A stretch of DNA of 64,000 nucleotides from Neogemmobacter tilapiae (GCF_014652215.1 NZ_BMYJ01000002.1:186001-250000); one strand, 5' to 3'. Numbered from the stretch's first letter, positions 55,302 through 64,000 are shown. Notes: generated from the sequence alone by a model not told the origin. Numbers and translations: made by a program.

Positions 55302-56069
55302 TCAGGCGTCCAGAAATACCCGCACCGTTTCTTCAAAGGCCCGCGGTTGGTCGGCGTGCAGCCAGTGACCCGCTTCGGGCAGCTTGGCAAAGCGGGCCTT
55401 TGGAAACATCGCCTTGATCGGCGCGCGATATTCCGGCTGCATGTAATGCGACAGCGCCCCAGTCAGGAACAGTGTTGCCCCGGGAAACTGACCCGAAACC
55501 CCAGGCCAACCGATGATCTGCGGCATGTCCCGCGCCAGAACATCCAGATTCAGCCGCCAGCGCGCCCCGCCTTCGGCCTTCAGGTCCAGCGATTGCAGAA
55601 AGAAGGCTCGCAGACCTGCATCGGGTACCAGCGGCTCTAGCCGCTTGTTCGCCTCGCTGCGCGTCGTGATCCCGTTCAGGTTCAAGGCCTTCATCGCTGA
55701 GATATGCTGCGTGTTGTCATGGGCATAGGCCACCGGCGCGATGTCACCCACCACCAGACGGCGGATCAGATCAGGCCGGGTCAGGGCCAGCACCATCGCG
55801 GCCTTGCCCCCCATCGAATGACCCAGCACATCCACCGGCCCGCCGATGGCTTCAATGATTTCGACCAGATCGCGCGCCATGTCGGTATAGGACTGGCTGT
55901 CAAACCAGGGGCTTTCGCCGTGGTTCCTTTGATCGACGGCATAAACCGGACGGCCCGCCGACAGATTGCGGGCAATGGCGTTCCAGTTGCGCGCCGAACC
56001 GAACAGGCCATGCACGATCAACAGGGATGTTCCGGGGCCGTCAGAGGGGAAAGAAACAAGGTTGAGCAT
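55302..56069 (-). CDS. Alpha/beta-fold hydrolase (YbfF-like esterase)
   Basis: The 255-residue protein has [12 protein letters not shown] (oxyanion region), D-Q-R-N-H-G-E-S-P, the nucleophile elbow L-G-H-S-M-G-G-K and a C-terminal catalytic His in E-A-G-H-W-L-H. This set is typical of the YbfF subgroup of esterases, cytoplasmic enzymes acting on short acyl esters. A much longer in-frame reading lacks a ribosome site; ATG 56069 has AGGA close by. Confidence 0.9.
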   Translation of the reverse strand: MLNLVSFPSDGPGTSLLIVHGLFGSARNWNAIARNLSAGRPVYAVDQRNHGESPWFDSQSYTDMARDLVEIIEAIGGPVDVLGHSMGGKAAMVLALTRPDLIRRLVVGDIAPVAYAHDNTQHISAMKALNLNGITTRSEANKRLEPLVPDAGLRAFFLQSLDLKAEGGARWRLNLDVLARDMPQIIGWPGVSGQFPGATLFLTGALSHYMQPEYRAPIKAMFPKARFAKLPEAGHWLHADQPRAFEETVRVFLDA

Positions 56070-56149
56070 ATCCTTTCCTAGCAAAGCAGCGGGCCGGTTG
56101 AAAGCGGGGCAGGGGGCGGATAAGCATTCGGCGGGCAATGGGGCAGGTG

Positions 56150-56515
56150 ATGACCGACTACTCGCAAATGGCCGACCGTCTGGCCGAGGCGCTGGCCAGC
56201 AAGTTGCGGCTGAAGGGGGCCAGTCTTGGCGAAAAGCTGCGCCGCGGACAGCGGCTTTTGCCGCGCAAGGTGCGTGAAGCGGCGGCCCTGATCGACCGGG
56301 CGGCCGCGTTGGAAGGTCATCCGAAATTGGCGGTCCAGATTGACGACGCCAAGGTGCAGGCGGCCTATGATCTGTGCATGAAGCACCTGAAAGCGGTAAA
56401 TCCATGGGAAAAGCGCAAGGATTTGCTGATCTCCACCGGACTGGCTGTCGTCGGGGCGCTGGTCGTCACGGCGCTGGTGACGGGCTCGCTGCTCGGCTGG
56501 CGGGGCTTTCTTTAG
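56150..56515 (+). CDS. Small membrane-anchored hypothetical protein
   Basis: The 121-residue basic protein starts MTDYSQMADRLAEALASKLR. A helical cytoplasmic part (L-R-R-G-Q-R-L-L-P-R-K-V-R-E-A) is followed by one C-terminal membrane helix at about residues 93-115, giving a tail-anchored topology. No family recognised. ATG 56138 in frame is an alternative start. Its last 50 bases overlap the end of the convergent DUF817 gene. Confidence 0.7.
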   Translation: MTDYSQMADRLAEALASKLRLKGASLGEKLRRGQRLLPRKVREAAALIDRAAALEGHPKLAVQIDDAKVQAAYDLCMKHLKAVNPWEKRKDLLISTGLAVVGALVVTALVTGSLLGWRGFL

Positions 56516-57329
56516 CATCGGGCCGCATCACCAGCGTCACGGTGACAAAGGCCACATAAAGCAGCAAATACCACGACCCCAGCTTTTGCAGGCTGACCAT
56601 CTGCCAGTCGGCCTGCCCCGCATAGACCCAAGTGCCGGTCATCGTGCCGACGTTTTCAGCGACCCAAAGCGCCAAAGCCGACAGAATGGCGGCCAAGGGC
56701 AGAGGCATCCACCAGTCGCGGCGGGAAATGCGGAACCAGATGCGGGTGCGGCCGAAGATGATCAGAGTGGCGGCGAACAGGGCGATGCGGATGTCCATGA
56801 CAAAGTGATGCGCGAAAAAGTTCAGATAGATGGCGGAGGCCAGTACCAGCGTCACCCAGAACGGCGGATAGGGGGTGAAACGCATGTCAAAGATGCGGAT
56901 GACGCGGGCCATATAGCTGCCCACCGAAGCATACATGAAACCGGAAAACAGCGGCACGCCCAGCAGTTTGAACAGCCCAGGTTCAGGATAGGCCCAAGAA
57001 CCAGCGCTGACCTTGAACCATTCCATCGCCGTGCCCGTCAGATGGAACAGCAGGATCACCCGCGCCTCTTCCCATGTCTCCAAGCCACGCCACAGAAAGA
57101 CGGCTTGGATGCCCACCGCAAACAGAAACAGCGCGTCATAGCGTTGCAGGGGCCAATTCGCCTGCCAGACCAGTTTCGTGGCGATGATGGCCAGCAACAG
57201 CAGGCCCCCGAACAGGCAGGCCCAGCCCTGTTTCAGCACGAACATGACCAGTTCCGCCAAGGCAAAGGGCAGGCGGGCACGGGCATAATCGCCAAGGGAT
57301 CGTTCAAGACGGGTGGATTGATTGTTCAT
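56466..57329 (-). CDS. DUF817 family integral membrane protein
   Basis: The 287-residue protein has about eight membrane helices and matches DUF817 in the blocks G-T-A-M-E-W-F-K-V-S-A-G-S-W, P-L-F-S-G-F-M-Y-A-S-V-G-S-Y and F-F-A-H-H-F. The conserved Glu/Lys/His inside membrane segments suggests a transport or enzymatic role, but the family is uncharacterised. It overlaps the convergent small gene by 50 bases. Confidence 0.85.
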   Translation of the reverse strand: MNNQSTRLERSLGDYARARLPFALAELVMFVLKQGWACLFGGLLLLAIIATKLVWQANWPLQRYDALFLFAVGIQAVFLWRGLETWEEARVILLFHLTGTAMEWFKVSAGSWAYPEPGLFKLLGVPLFSGFMYASVGSYMARVIRIFDMRFTPYPPFWVTLVLASAIYLNFFAHHFVMDIRIALFAATLIIFGRTRIWFRISRRDWWMPLPLAAILSALALWVAENVGTMTGTWVYAGQADWQMVSLQKLGSWYLLLYVAFVTVTLVMRPDAKESPASRAASPSPAP

Positions 57330-57409
57330 GGTCCCTCTGCACCGGACAGATGAAGAAGAAAATCAGCAAATATTGCTTAGACTGTCAGCATCACCGGATG
57401 ATGCGCGGC

Positions 57410-57805
57410 CTATTCGAACACCTTTGCGTCAAGGTCCGAGCCGAGGCGCAAGGGATCCGGGCCATATTGGTTCGGCCCGACGGTTCCGGGCATGAAGAGC
57501 AAGACAAGGGAAAAGATGGCCCCAACGAGGGGGATGGCGGTGATCAAAATAGCCCATCCTGTCCAGCCGATGTCGCGGCAGCGCTGGGTCGAGGCGGCAA
57601 GGTTTGATAGCCCAGCAGGAATGATGAAAAGCATCCCAATCAGCATGACCATCCCCGGCGATTCGCTGCCTTTTGGTGTAAGCAAGACCGCCAAAACCAC
57701 CCCAACAAAGGCCAGGGTCATCCAGCTAAGGTATAAAAGAAAGTAACTCATCCGATTGCGACGACCCGAAAAGGCGAACATATCTTCGAAAACCGGTTTT
57801 GACAT
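57410..57805 (-). CDS. DUF805 family membrane protein
   Basis: The 131-residue protein has the DUF805 features: an N-terminal F-A-F-S-G-R-R-N-R-M-S-Y, four membrane helices, the R-C-R-D-I-G-W-T-G-W motif and a hydrophilic tail P-N-Q-Y-G-P-D-P. The function of the family is unknown. AGGGC lies before the start, and it appears monocistronic. Confidence 0.88.
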   Translation of the reverse strand: MSKPVFEDMFAFSGRRNRMSYFLLYLSWMTLAFVGVVLAVLLTPKGSESPGMVMLIGMLFIIPAGLSNLAASTQRCRDIGWTGWAILITAIPLVGAIFSLVLLFMPGTVGPNQYGPDPLRLGSDLDAKVFE

Positions 57806-57906
57806 TTATTTGCCCTGTGTTTGATTTCGGCAATAAATACCAGAAGTAATCAAAGTGCCACTCGTCTATCGCGAATTTTATCCGTTTCGCGTGGAGCGCG
57901 AAATTG

Positions 57907-57938
57907 AAACGGCCTCTGGGCATTCCCAAAGGCCGTTT
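57907..57938 (-). terminator. glyA terminator
   Basis: Reverse-strand stem AAACGGCCT/AGGCCGTTT (57907-57915, 57930-57938), followed by CAATTT, 32 bases past the glyA stop. Confidence 0.7.
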
Positions 57939-57969
57939 GTCATACATGGTTGCTGCCGGCTTCAGGTGA

Positions 57970-59265
57970 TCAAAGTCCCGGATACAGCGGGAACTTTGCG
58001 CAGAGCTCCGACACGCCCTTACGCACCGATGCCTCCACTTCGGCATTGCCCGCCTCACCATTCGCGGCCAGACCGTCCACCACCTGCACGATCCAGTCGG
58101 CGATCTGGCGGAATTCGACCTCGGTGAAGCCACGGGTCGTGCCCGCGGGCGTGCCCAGTCGCACACCGCTGGTCACAAAGGGCTTTTCCGGGTCAAACGG
58201 CACGCCGTTCTTGTTGCAGGTGATATGCGCCCGGCCCAAAGCGGCCTCGGTCGCCTTGCCCGTCACGCCTTTCGGACGCAGGTCAGCCAGCATCAGGTGG
58301 TTGTCCGTCCCACCCGACACGATGTTGATCCCACCCTTCATCAGCTGATCCGCCATCGCCTTGGCGTTTTTCACCACTTGCGCGGCATAATCCTTGAACT
58401 CGGGCCGCAGCGCCTCGCCAAAGGCCACAGCTTTTGCCGCGATCACATGCATCAACGGCCCGCCTTGCAGGCCGGGGAAGACGGCCGAGTTGATCTTTTT
58501 GGCAATCTCTTCGTTGTTGGTCAGCACCATCCCGCCACGCGGCCCGCGCAGGGATTTGTGCGTCGTTGTCGTCACCACATCGGCATGGGGCAGGGGCGAC
58601 GGATGCACCCCACCAGCCACCAGACCGGCGATATGCGCCATATCGACCATCAGATAGGCCCCCACCTCATCCGCGATCTTGCGGAAGGCGGCCCAATCCC
58701 AGACGCGGCTATAGGCCGTGCCCCCCGCAATGATCAGCTTGGGCTTATGGGTCAGCGCCGTTTCGCGGATCTGCTCCATATCCAGCATCTCGTCCTGCTT
58801 GCGCACGCCATAGGACACGACGTTGAACCATTTGCCCGACATGTTCACCGGCGAGCCATGCGTCAGGTGCCCACCCGAATTCAGGTCCAGCCCCATGAAA
58901 GTGTCGCCCGGTTGCAGCAGCGCCAGAAACACCGCTTGGTTCATCTGGCTGCCCGAATTCGGCTGCACATTCGCATAGGCGCAGCCGAACAGCGCCTTCG
59001 CCCGTTCAATGGCCAGCGTCTCGGCAATGTCCACATACTGGCAGCCGCCATAGTAACGCTTGCCCGGATAGCCTTCGGCGTATTTGTTCGTCATGACCGA
59101 GCCCTGGGCCTGCATGACGGCAAGGCTTACGATGTTCTCGGAGGCGATCAATTCGATCTCATCGCGCTGGCGGCCCAGTTCCTGGGTGATTGATCCGAAC
59201 AGTTCGGGATCGCGCGAGGATAGGTTTTCGGTGAAGAAACCGGCGTCACGGTGCGGGGCGTTCAT
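57970..59265 (-). CDS. glyA: Serine hydroxymethyltransferase
   Basis: The 431-residue PLP enzyme starts [20 protein letters not shown] and has [23 protein letters not shown] and the PLP lysine in [14 protein letters not shown]. It interconverts serine and glycine with tetrahydrofolate, linking to the riboswitch-controlled gcv operon. GGAGA lies 7 bases before ATG 59265; the longer frame has no ribosome site. Divergent from the NAD kinase gene. Confidence 0.97.
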   Translation of the reverse strand: MNAPHRDAGFFTENLSSRDPELFGSITQELGRQRDEIELIASENIVSLAVMQAQGSVMTNKYAEGYPGKRYYGGCQYVDIAETLAIERAKALFGCAYANVQPNSGSQMNQAVFLALLQPGDTFMGLDLNSGGHLTHGSPVNMSGKWFNVVSYGVRKQDEMLDMEQIRETALTHKPKLIIAGGTAYSRVWDWAAFRKIADEVGAYLMVDMAHIAGLVAGGVHPSPLPHADVVTTTTHKSLRGPRGGMVLTNNEEIAKKINSAVFPGLQGGPLMHVIAAKAVAFGEALRPEFKDYAAQVVKNAKAMADQLMKGGINIVSGGTDNHLMLADLRPKGVTGKATEAALGRAHITCNKNGVPFDPEKPFVTSGVRLGTPAGTTRGFTEVEFRQIADWIVQVVDGLAANGEAGNAEVEASVRKGVSELCAKFPLYPGL

Positions 59266-59408
59266 GGGGCTCTCCCTAAGGCATGGCGGTTGACGGGGGG
59301 ATACACCATCCCGGCAGGTCGCAAAAGGCAGGAAACGACGCTTTTGTTGCAGGGCCGCTTGCCTTTGTCTTTTCCCCCCGACACAGTGCCGGGAAAGCGG
59401 GGGGCTTG

Positions 59409-60167
59409 ATGAAGATCGCATTTCTGGCAAGCACGGCCCCTGCGGCCCAAATGGCCTTGGCCGAGTTGTCGGCACGCTATGGCCAATTCGCGGTCGATCA
59501 GGCGCAGGTCATCGTGGCCTTGGGCGGGGATGGCTTCATGCTGCAATGCCTGCATGAACAGCAGGGGGCGGGGCTGCCGGTCTATGGCATGAACTGCGGC
59601 ACCATCGGTTTTCTGATGAACGGCTTTCAGGTGGATGGCTTGCCGGAACGTCTGGCGGATTCGGTGGAAGAGGTGGTTTTGCCGCTGTCGATGCGCGCCG
59701 AAACGGCGGATGGGCAGGTGACGACGGCGCTGGCCATCAACGAGGTCAGCCTGTTCCGCGCCGGGCCGCAGGCGGCGAAGCTGAAGATCACTGTGGATGG
59801 CAAGGAACGGATGCCGGAACTGGTCTGCGACGGGGCCTTGGTCGCCACGCCCGCCGGATCGACGGCCTACAATTATTCCGCCCACGGCCCGATCTTGCCC
59901 ATTGGTTCGGATGTTCTGGCCCTGACGGCGGTGGCGGCCTTTCGCCCCCGCCGTTGGCGGGGGGCGTTGCTGCCCAACAGTGCCGTGGTGCGCTTTGACG
60001 TGCTAGAACCGGAAAAACGCCCGGTGATGGCCGATGCTGACGGGCGGCGCAATGTGCGGGCCGTCACCTCGGTCGAGGTGCGTTCCGATCCATCGGTGCG
60101 CCACCGCCTGCGCTTTGATCCAGGGCATGGGCTGGAAGAACGGCTTTTGAACGAACAATTTGTCTGA
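59409..60167 (+). CDS. nadK: NAD kinase
   Basis: The 252-residue enzyme has the catalytic [20 protein letters not shown] and the [11 protein letters not shown] nucleotide block of ATP-NAD kinases. It makes NADP+ from NAD+; NadE at 39 kb supplies the substrate. GGGGGG precedes ATG 59409. It is slightly shorter than the enteric enzymes, as is usual in alphaproteobacteria. Confidence 0.95.
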   Translation: MKIAFLASTAPAAQMALAELSARYGQFAVDQAQVIVALGGDGFMLQCLHEQQGAGLPVYGMNCGTIGFLMNGFQVDGLPERLADSVEEVVLPLSMRAETADGQVTTALAINEVSLFRAGPQAAKLKITVDGKERMPELVCDGALVATPAGSTAYNYSAHGPILPIGSDVLALTAVAAFRPRRWRGALLPNSAVVRFDVLEPEKRPVMADADGRRNVRAVTSVEVRSDPSVRHRLRFDPGHGLEERLLNEQFV

Positions 60168-60221
60168 AAGCACTGGCCTTTGGTGAAGGTTGGCCTAGTT
60201 CCCGATCAAAGGGGGCCTGTG

Positions 60222-60617
60222 ATGTCATATCTTGTTCTTTATCTGCTGACGGCGGTGATCTTTCTGGCGCTGGATGTCGTCATGCTCCGCATGGTCATGG
60301 CCCCCCTCTTCGAACGCCATGTGCCTGACCTTTTGGCACCGGAAGCCAAGTTGATCCCCGCCGCTGTGTTCTACCTGTTCTATGTCGCGGGGCTGGTCTA
60401 TCTGGTGTCCGCCCCCGCGCTGAAAACAGGGGGGCCAGTGCTGATTGCGGCGGCGATCATCGGGGCCATGGCCTATGGCACCTATGAATTCACCAATCTC
60501 GCAACGCTGAAAGGCTGGCATCCGGTGATGGTCGCCACCGATCTGACATGGGGCACTTGCCTGACCGCCTTTTCCTGCTGGGCCGGGCTGACGCTGACGC
60601 GCCTGTTCACGGCTTGA
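60222..60617 (+). CDS. DUF2177 family membrane protein
   Basis: The 131-residue protein has four membrane helices and the DUF2177 hallmarks A-L-D-V-V-M-L-R near residue 20, G-A-x-A-Y-G-T-Y-E-F-T-N-L-A-T and D-L-T-W-G-T in the last helix. Function unknown. AGGGGG lies 7 bases before ATG 60222. It sits 54 bases behind nadK and may share its transcript. Confidence 0.88.
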   Translation: MSYLVLYLLTAVIFLALDVVMLRMVMAPLFERHVPDLLAPEAKLIPAAVFYLFYVAGLVYLVSAPALKTGGPVLIAAAIIGAMAYGTYEFTNLATLKGWHPVMVATDLTWGTCLTAFSCWAGLTLTRLFTA

Positions 60618-60665
60618 GCCACAGCCCCACCCATGCCAGAAGGGCGGCAGACAAAGGAGCGGCGC

Positions 60666-60992
60666 ATGATCCTCTATGGCATTTCGACCTGTGACACCTG
60701 CAAAAAGGCTCTGAAAGCCCTGCAAGCGGCAGATCACAAGGTCGAGTTCCGCGACATCCGCCAATCGCCACTTTCCGAGGCTGAAATTGCCGAACTCGTG
60801 GGCGAATTTGGCGACCGGCTGATCAATAAGCAATCAACGACCTATCGCGGTTTCAATGAATTCCTGCGGGAATCAGAGGCCGAGGCGCAATTGGCCGCGC
60901 AGCCCACTGTGATGAAACGCCCCGTCATCCGCGATGGCGACAGCCTTTATCTGGGTTGGGACGAGGATGTTCAGGCGGCGCTTTTGAAATGA
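60666..60992 (+). CDS. ArsC/Spx family thioredoxin-fold protein
   Basis: The 108-residue protein starts MILYGISTCDTCKKALKALQ. It has the C-x-x-C of the Spx/YffB-like branch of the ArsC family and the conserved M-K-R-P-V-I segment. It lacks the arsenate-reductase context (no ars genes), so a redox or regulatory role is more likely than arsenic resistance. AAGGAG lies 9 bases before the ATG; a bidirectional hairpin follows. Confidence 0.88.
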   Translation: MILYGISTCDTCKKALKALQAADHKVEFRDIRQSPLSEAEIAELVGEFGDRLINKQSTTYRGFNEFLRESEAEAQLAAQPTVMKRPVIRDGDSLYLGWDEDVQAALLK

Positions 60993-60994
60993 CA

Positions 60995-61019
60995 AAGGCC
61001 CCTGTCATGCAGGGGCCTT
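60995..61019. terminator. Bidirectional terminator between ArsC-like and cold-shock genes
   Basis: Perfect 10-bp stem AAGGCCCCTG/CAGGGGCCTT (60995-61004, 61010-61019, loop TCATG), 2 bases after the ArsC-like stop. Confidence 0.8.
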
Positions 61020-61040
61020 ATCAGGGGCAAAGCCCGGAGT

Positions 61041-61247
61041 TCAAAGCAGCCGCAGATCGGAGGCCGATTCGCGCCCGTCGCGGCCCGATTGCAGCTCGTA
61101 GCCAATTTTCTGATTGTCGCTCAGACCTTTAAGCCCGGCGCGCTCGACGGCCGAGATGTGAACGAAGATGTCCTTGCCGCCATTGTCCGGCGCAATGAAA
61201 CCATAGCCCTTGGTCGTGTTGAACCATTTTACGGTGCCGGTCGGCAT
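61041..61247 (-). CDS. Cold-shock domain protein
   Basis: The 68-residue protein starts MPTGTVKWFNTTKGYGFIAP, with RNP1 (K-G-Y-G-F-I) and RNP2 (D-I-F-V-H-I-S-A). It binds single-stranded RNA/DNA as an RNA chaperone. GGAGG precedes ATG 61247 by 7 bases; an upstream in-frame ATG would add six residues. The 140-base region upstream is likely a structured leader but shows no boxes I can assign. Confidence 0.95.
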   Translation of the reverse strand: MPTGTVKWFNTTKGYGFIAPDNGGKDIFVHISAVERAGLKGLSDNQKIGYELQSGRDGRESASDLRLL

Positions 61248-61387
61248 GCCGTCCTCCCATTCCAATCATCCCTTGGCGTTATTGCCACGGGCCGTGCAGC
61301 CATTCCTTGGATAGTCCGGCTGCCGTTGGCAGAGGCGGTCAAAAGGCGGTTGTCACGAGCGGAAGGATGCCAAAGGTCTTTAAAAAA

Positions 61388-61951
61388 TCAAGCAGGAATT
61401 GATTGGCCTTTGGAAACGCCGCTTACACGGCGACCAAAGACCAGACGATCAACTGAAAGTGGCCCCGGACCCAGCAGGATCAGCACTGCAAAAAGCAGCA
61501 TCCACAACGCGCGCTGATCTAGGATCGTGCCGTCAGACGGCCCATCGAACCAGGCGCCAATCGTTTCGGCACTGACGCCATGCCCGTGAACATCGACCCA
61601 GCTTTGCATCATAACAAAGCTCACCATTCCCAATGCCGCAAGCCGCGTCAGCAGCCCCAGTACGATCAGCGCGGGCAGCATGAACTCTGCCAAAGTCCCC
61701 GCAACCGCCACGGCCCAATGAAACAGGCCCAGCTGGCTGATATCATAGCCCAGGCTTTCCATCGTCTTGGGAAAAATCTGAGCATAGGCGGCGACCGACG
61801 GGCTTAAAAGGCCAAACGGACCGGGGCCGATTTTCGTCAATGCGGCGTTCCAGAAATAGAACAGCAGCACGGCTGCAAAGATGATGCGCGCAAGGGTCGG
61901 CAAAATGGCAAGGCCCGCTTGGTTCGCCCATGGGATGACTTTGCCTATCAT
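61388..61951 (-). CDS. DoxX-like membrane protein of the bufferin cluster
   Basis: The 187-residue protein has four membrane helices (about 20-38, 75-98, 103-120, 145-162) and the DoxX/DoxD fold with F-Y-F-W-N-A-A-L-T-K and H-W-A-V-A-V-A-G-T-L-A-E. DoxX proteins often accompany redox or RiPP systems and probably serve electron transfer or envelope redox functions. Its ATG overlaps the bufC stop by 4 bases, so it is translated with the cluster. Confidence 0.85.
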   Translation of the reverse strand: MIGKVIPWANQAGLAILPTLARIIFAAVLLFYFWNAALTKIGPGPFGLLSPSVAAYAQIFPKTMESLGYDISQLGLFHWAVAVAGTLAEFMLPALIVLGLLTRLAALGMVSFVMMQSWVDVHGHGVSAETIGAWFDGPSDGTILDQRALWMLLFAVLILLGPGPLSVDRLVFGRRVSGVSKGQSIPA

Positions 61952-62652
61952 GGCCTTACTCCTGCAATGGCATTGTTCTGGAGCAACAAGATCAGAATCG
62001 CTTGCAGGTCCAGGTCATCCGACGCGGCCTGTTCGATGCTTTGCCCGGCTTGCAGCGCTGCGATGAAATCGGCGGCCTGTGCCGCGATACCCTGCACCAC
62101 CGGGTCAAATTCGGGCCTCAGGATCAACAGGTTCTGTGCCTGCAAGGGCAGAGGGCCAGGCGTCCCGCCAGTGTTCATCGCCCAGATGGTCTGGATCGGC
62201 CAATCTGACCGCACCAAGCGCAGCGACGGCGCAAGTGCCAAGCCCATCGCAGGTGTCAGCGCGGCAAGATCGGGCCGAACATGGTCCGCGGCGTGATAGC
62301 TTTCGCGCAGGGCCAGTTCCGCACGGGCGACATCCGGCAGATAGGGCAGATGGGCCAAAGGCGCGAAGCTGGCCAAGAAATCAGGCATGTCTTGCCCATA
62401 AAGCATGATCAGCCGTGACTTTGGCGGACAGACTCTCAAATAAGCCCCAGCCATCGCCGAGAAAAATGCTTCACCCACGATCCGGCGGATCAACGGAAAG
62501 CCCGCTTCCAGCGCGCGGGTCAGGCTGGCGGCAACATTGTTGCGATAGACGTCAAAGCGGCGACCGGCCGGACGACCCTGCGGATCGATCAGGTTGGCAG
62601 GCGGGACCATCGCTGGGTTCAAAAGTGCTTGCCGAAAAGCCGTTTGGTTCAT
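61948..62652 (-). CDS. bufC: BufC/HvfC-type (DUF2063) partner protein of the MNIO enzyme
   Basis: The 234-residue protein starts [20 protein letters not shown]. Its N-terminal DUF2063 domain shows [21 protein letters not shown], and [13 protein letters not shown]. In characterised clusters this partner binds the MNIO enzyme and presents the precursor peptide. ATG 62652 overlaps the bufB stop by 4 bases, and its stop overlaps the DoxX start by 4 bases. Confidence 0.9.
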   Translation of the reverse strand: MNQTAFRQALLNPAMVPPANLIDPQGRPAGRRFDVYRNNVAASLTRALEAGFPLIRRIVGEAFFSAMAGAYLRVCPPKSRLIMLYGQDMPDFLASFAPLAHLPYLPDVARAELALRESYHAADHVRPDLAALTPAMGLALAPSLRLVRSDWPIQTIWAMNTGGTPGPLPLQAQNLLILRPEFDPVVQGIAAQAADFIAALQAGQSIEQAASDDLDLQAILILLLQNNAIAGVRP

Positions 62653-63503
62653 GCCAAGACCCCCTGCAAGATACCCGCCGCCAGCCCCGCCTCGGCAACC
62701 AAGGTTGGCCAATCCGGCACATCATTGTCCCATTCGATCAAGGTCGGAAGTGGCCCGCCTATCCGAATGGCTTCCGCATACAGCCGCCAAACCGGATCGA
62801 CCACTGCTGCCCCATGGCTGTCGATCAGCAAAGGCGCCCCGTGGTCATCGGTCTGGGCATCATGCCCGCCCAGATGGATTTCGCCGACCAGATGCAGCGG
62901 AAAGCGGCGGATATAGTCCCAAGGATCGCGCGCCTGATTGGTGCAGTTGACGAAAACATTGTTCACATCCAGCAGCAGGCCGCAGCCCGTGCGCTGGGCG
63001 ATCTGGGTCAGAAAATCGACCTCGTCCATATCGGTTTCTTGGAACGCCAGATAGGTCGAGGGGTTTTCCAGCAGCATCTTGCGCCCCAGCACATCCTGCA
63101 CCTGATCCACATGCGCGCAGACGCGGGCCAGCGTGGCGGCGGTATAGGGCAGGGGCAAAAGGTCATTCAGAAAATCGGCGTCATGGGTGGACCAGGCCAG
63201 ATGCTCCGAAAAGCTGGCCGGTTGCAGCCAGTCGCACAGATGCCGCAGACGGGCCAAGTGATCCACGTCCAAGGCACTTTCGCCTCCGATGGAAAGGCCC
63301 ACGCCATGCACCGAAATGGGAAAGCGCGCCGCCAGATGACGAAGTTGGGCCAAGGGCCGCCCGCCGTCCCCCATGTAGTTTTCGGCATGAATTTCCAGCC
63401 ATTCAACGGGCTGGGGCGCTGTGAGTATGTCGGAAAAGTGCTGTGGCTTGTATCCCACGCCCGGCGCGGCCGGCAGGTTGTTGCGGTGCGTTTGGTCCAG
63501 CAT
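62649..63503 (-). CDS. bufB: MNIO (DUF692) multinuclear iron oxygenase, RiPP-modifying enzyme
   Basis: The 284-residue TIM-barrel protein has the DUF692 hallmarks [44 protein letters not shown] and G-E-I-H-L-G-G-H. The His, Glu, Asp and Asn of these blocks bind two or three irons. MNIO enzymes oxidise cysteines of precursor peptides to heterocycles such as thiooxazoles. GGGGGA lies about 5 bases before the start; a hairpin separates it from bufA. Confidence 0.94.
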   Translation of the reverse strand: MLDQTHRNNLPAAPGVGYKPQHFSDILTAPQPVEWLEIHAENYMGDGGRPLAQLRHLAARFPISVHGVGLSIGGESALDVDHLARLRHLCDWLQPASFSEHLAWSTHDADFLNDLLPLPYTAATLARVCAHVDQVQDVLGRKMLLENPSTYLAFQETDMDEVDFLTQIAQRTGCGLLLDVNNVFVNCTNQARDPWDYIRRFPLHLVGEIHLGGHDAQTDDHGAPLLIDSHGAAVVDPVWRLYAEAIRIGGPLPTLIEWDNDVPDWPTLVAEAGLAAGILQGVLA

Positions 63504-63522
63504 CTGATCCCCCGTTTGAAAA

Positions 63523-63546
63523 GGGCTGGCCCCACCAGGCCAGCCC
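63523..63546 (-). terminator. Terminator-like hairpin between bufA and bufB
   Basis: On the reverse strand GGGCTGGCC and GGCCAGCCC (63538-63546 and 63523-63531, loop of 6) form a perfect 9-bp stem followed by TTTTC. It lies 8 bases past the bufA stop and 20 bases before bufB, as a partial terminator that would make more precursor than enzyme. Confidence 0.75.
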
Positions 63547-63554
63547 GAAACCGA

Positions 63555-63845
63555 TCAAGCCTTCGGCAGGTCGCGGTCCAGGGCCTCCAGCGAGCCCATG
63601 CGGCCATCCGGCAGTTCCATCGTGGTGCAGGTGCCTTTCGCGACGGACTTCCACGCATTGCCCTGATAGTCGACCTTCGACGTCCCCGCGCATGTCGTCC
63701 CCTCGCCCGCAGCACAATCGTTCTGCCCTGCCAGGGCCACGCCAAAGCACTTTTCCATTTCCTGCGCGCTGGCCGTCCCGACCAAAGTTCCGCTGAACGC
63801 TGCGGCCAAAGCACCAGCAACAGCCAAGGTTTTCATCTGCGACAT
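63555..63845 (-). CDS. bufA: Bufferin-type RiPP precursor (BufA1, DUF2282)
   Basis: The 96-residue precursor starts [20 protein letters not shown] with a Sec signal, cleavage expected after A-S-A (residue 27). The mature part has four cysteines at 33, 44, 52 and 73 in the blocks [27 protein letters not shown] and K-G-T-C-T-T. This is the DUF2282/BufA1 pattern; relatives in Caulobacter are copper-binding 'bufferins' whose central cysteines are modified. AGGAGG lies 7 bases before ATG 63845, stronger than the alternative starts. Confidence 0.92.
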   Translation of the reverse strand: MSQMKTLAVAGALAAAFSGTLVGTASAQEMEKCFGVALAGQNDCAAGEGTTCAGTSKVDYQGNAWKSVAKGTCTTMELPDGRMGSLEALDRDLPKA

Positions 63846-64000
63846 CTTCAATCCTCCTGAAAAATCGCTTCATTGCGATGACCAAGGGATAGTCGCGGTG
63901 TACGATCACTCGCCAATCACGCGGCCGTGGCCCACGCGTAGGTGAACAAAGGAAACGTTTTGCAGATGCATCTAACTCTAGGGCAGACAAAAAAGCCCGC
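63846..64000 (-). promoter_or_regulatory. Upstream region of the bufferin operon
   Basis: The 155 bases up to the window end must hold the operon promoter. A small hairpin ATCGC/GCGAT (63864-63868, 63875-63879) lies just before the ribosome site and is followed by TTTTTC on the transcript. I looked for the ECF sigma-F motif (GTAACC..CGAA) known from Caulobacter and did not find a convincing copy. Confidence 0.4.

Noticed and set aside
60666-60992. Arsenate reductase for arsenic resistance
   Set aside because: The protein has the C-x-x-C of the Spx/YffB branch and there are no arsB, arsR or acr3 genes nearby.
63846-64000. An ECF sigma-F promoter for the bufferin operon
   Set aside because: GTACACC and TGGTCATCG are present but neither the GTAACC core nor a CGAA box at the right distance could be found.

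Overview
The window comes from a GC-rich alphaproteobacterium, most likely of the Rhodobacteraceae (Rhodobacter/Gemmobacter/Tabrizicola type). This is inferred from high GC, codon use, gene families typical of that group (FeS-type photolyase, MaeB with a fused phosphotransacetylase-like domain, a DUF805/DUF817/DUF2177 set, tandem glycine riboswitch before gcvTHP) and a typical GC-rich intergenic hairpin followed by GGGGATATTTTT. Nearly all of it is chromosomal core, with a few accessory patches.

Layout. 1-1.7 kb: N-formylglutamate amidohydrolase (cut by the window edge) divergent from an RpiR-type regulator. 1.8-8.3 kb: the elongasome operon mreB-mreC-mreD-mrdA-rodA, closed by a GhrA-like reductase. 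8.6-11.6 kb: leuA with a leucine-rich leader peptide and attenuator, followed 4 bp later by a membrane sterol-desaturase-type hydroxylase. 11.6-15.6 kb: SDR, FeS-type photolyase, GSCFA protein and a GDSH-motif partner. 15.6-20.2 kb: the nucleoside salvage operon cdd-deoA-deoB-add-upp behind a RutR-like palindrome. 20.2-24.8 kb: VOC/bicupin protein, maeB, galE. 24.9-30.4 kb: an M10 serralysin-type protease and a 1.2k-residue RTX protein, encoded convergently. 30.5-34.7 kb: small regulator-like protein, thymidine kinase, DMT transporter, a degenerate M48-like membrane protein, a DUF4394 protein. 34.8-38.9 kb: an accessory patch with palindromic repeats, an AT-rich secreted protein, a small acidic protein, a CPBP-type membrane protein, a PliG-like lysozyme inhibitor and an 18-20 repeat MORN protein. 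39.0-46.9 kb: nadE, a PfkB-type kinase, Tat-exported MBL hydrolase, small zincin, gltX, MATE pump, a YtpQ-like protein. 47.0-51.7 kb: glycine riboswitch and gcvT-gcvH-gcvP. 51.9-55.3 kb: a third RTX protein and tRNA-Ala(CGC). 55.3-61.3 kb: alpha/beta hydrolase, DUF817, DUF805, glyA, NAD kinase, DUF2177, ArsC-like, cold-shock protein. 61.4-63.9 kb: a four-gene RiPP operon bufA-bufB-bufC-doxX.

How genes work together. Glycine/one-carbon flux is represented twice (riboswitch-controlled cleavage system and glyA); NAD(P) supply by nadE and NAD kinase; nucleoside and pyrimidine salvage by the cdd operon plus tdk; envelope growth by the mre/mrd operon. Three RTX proteins imply a type I secretion system, which is not in this window. 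The most striking system is the bufA-bufB-bufC-doxX cluster at the right end: a signal-peptide-bearing four-cysteine precursor (DUF2282), an MNIO (DUF692) cysteine-modifying enzyme, its DUF2063 partner and a DoxX membrane protein, with a terminator-like hairpin between precursor and enzyme and 4-bp overlaps between the remaining genes. It matches the metal-binding 'bufferin' type of RiPP.
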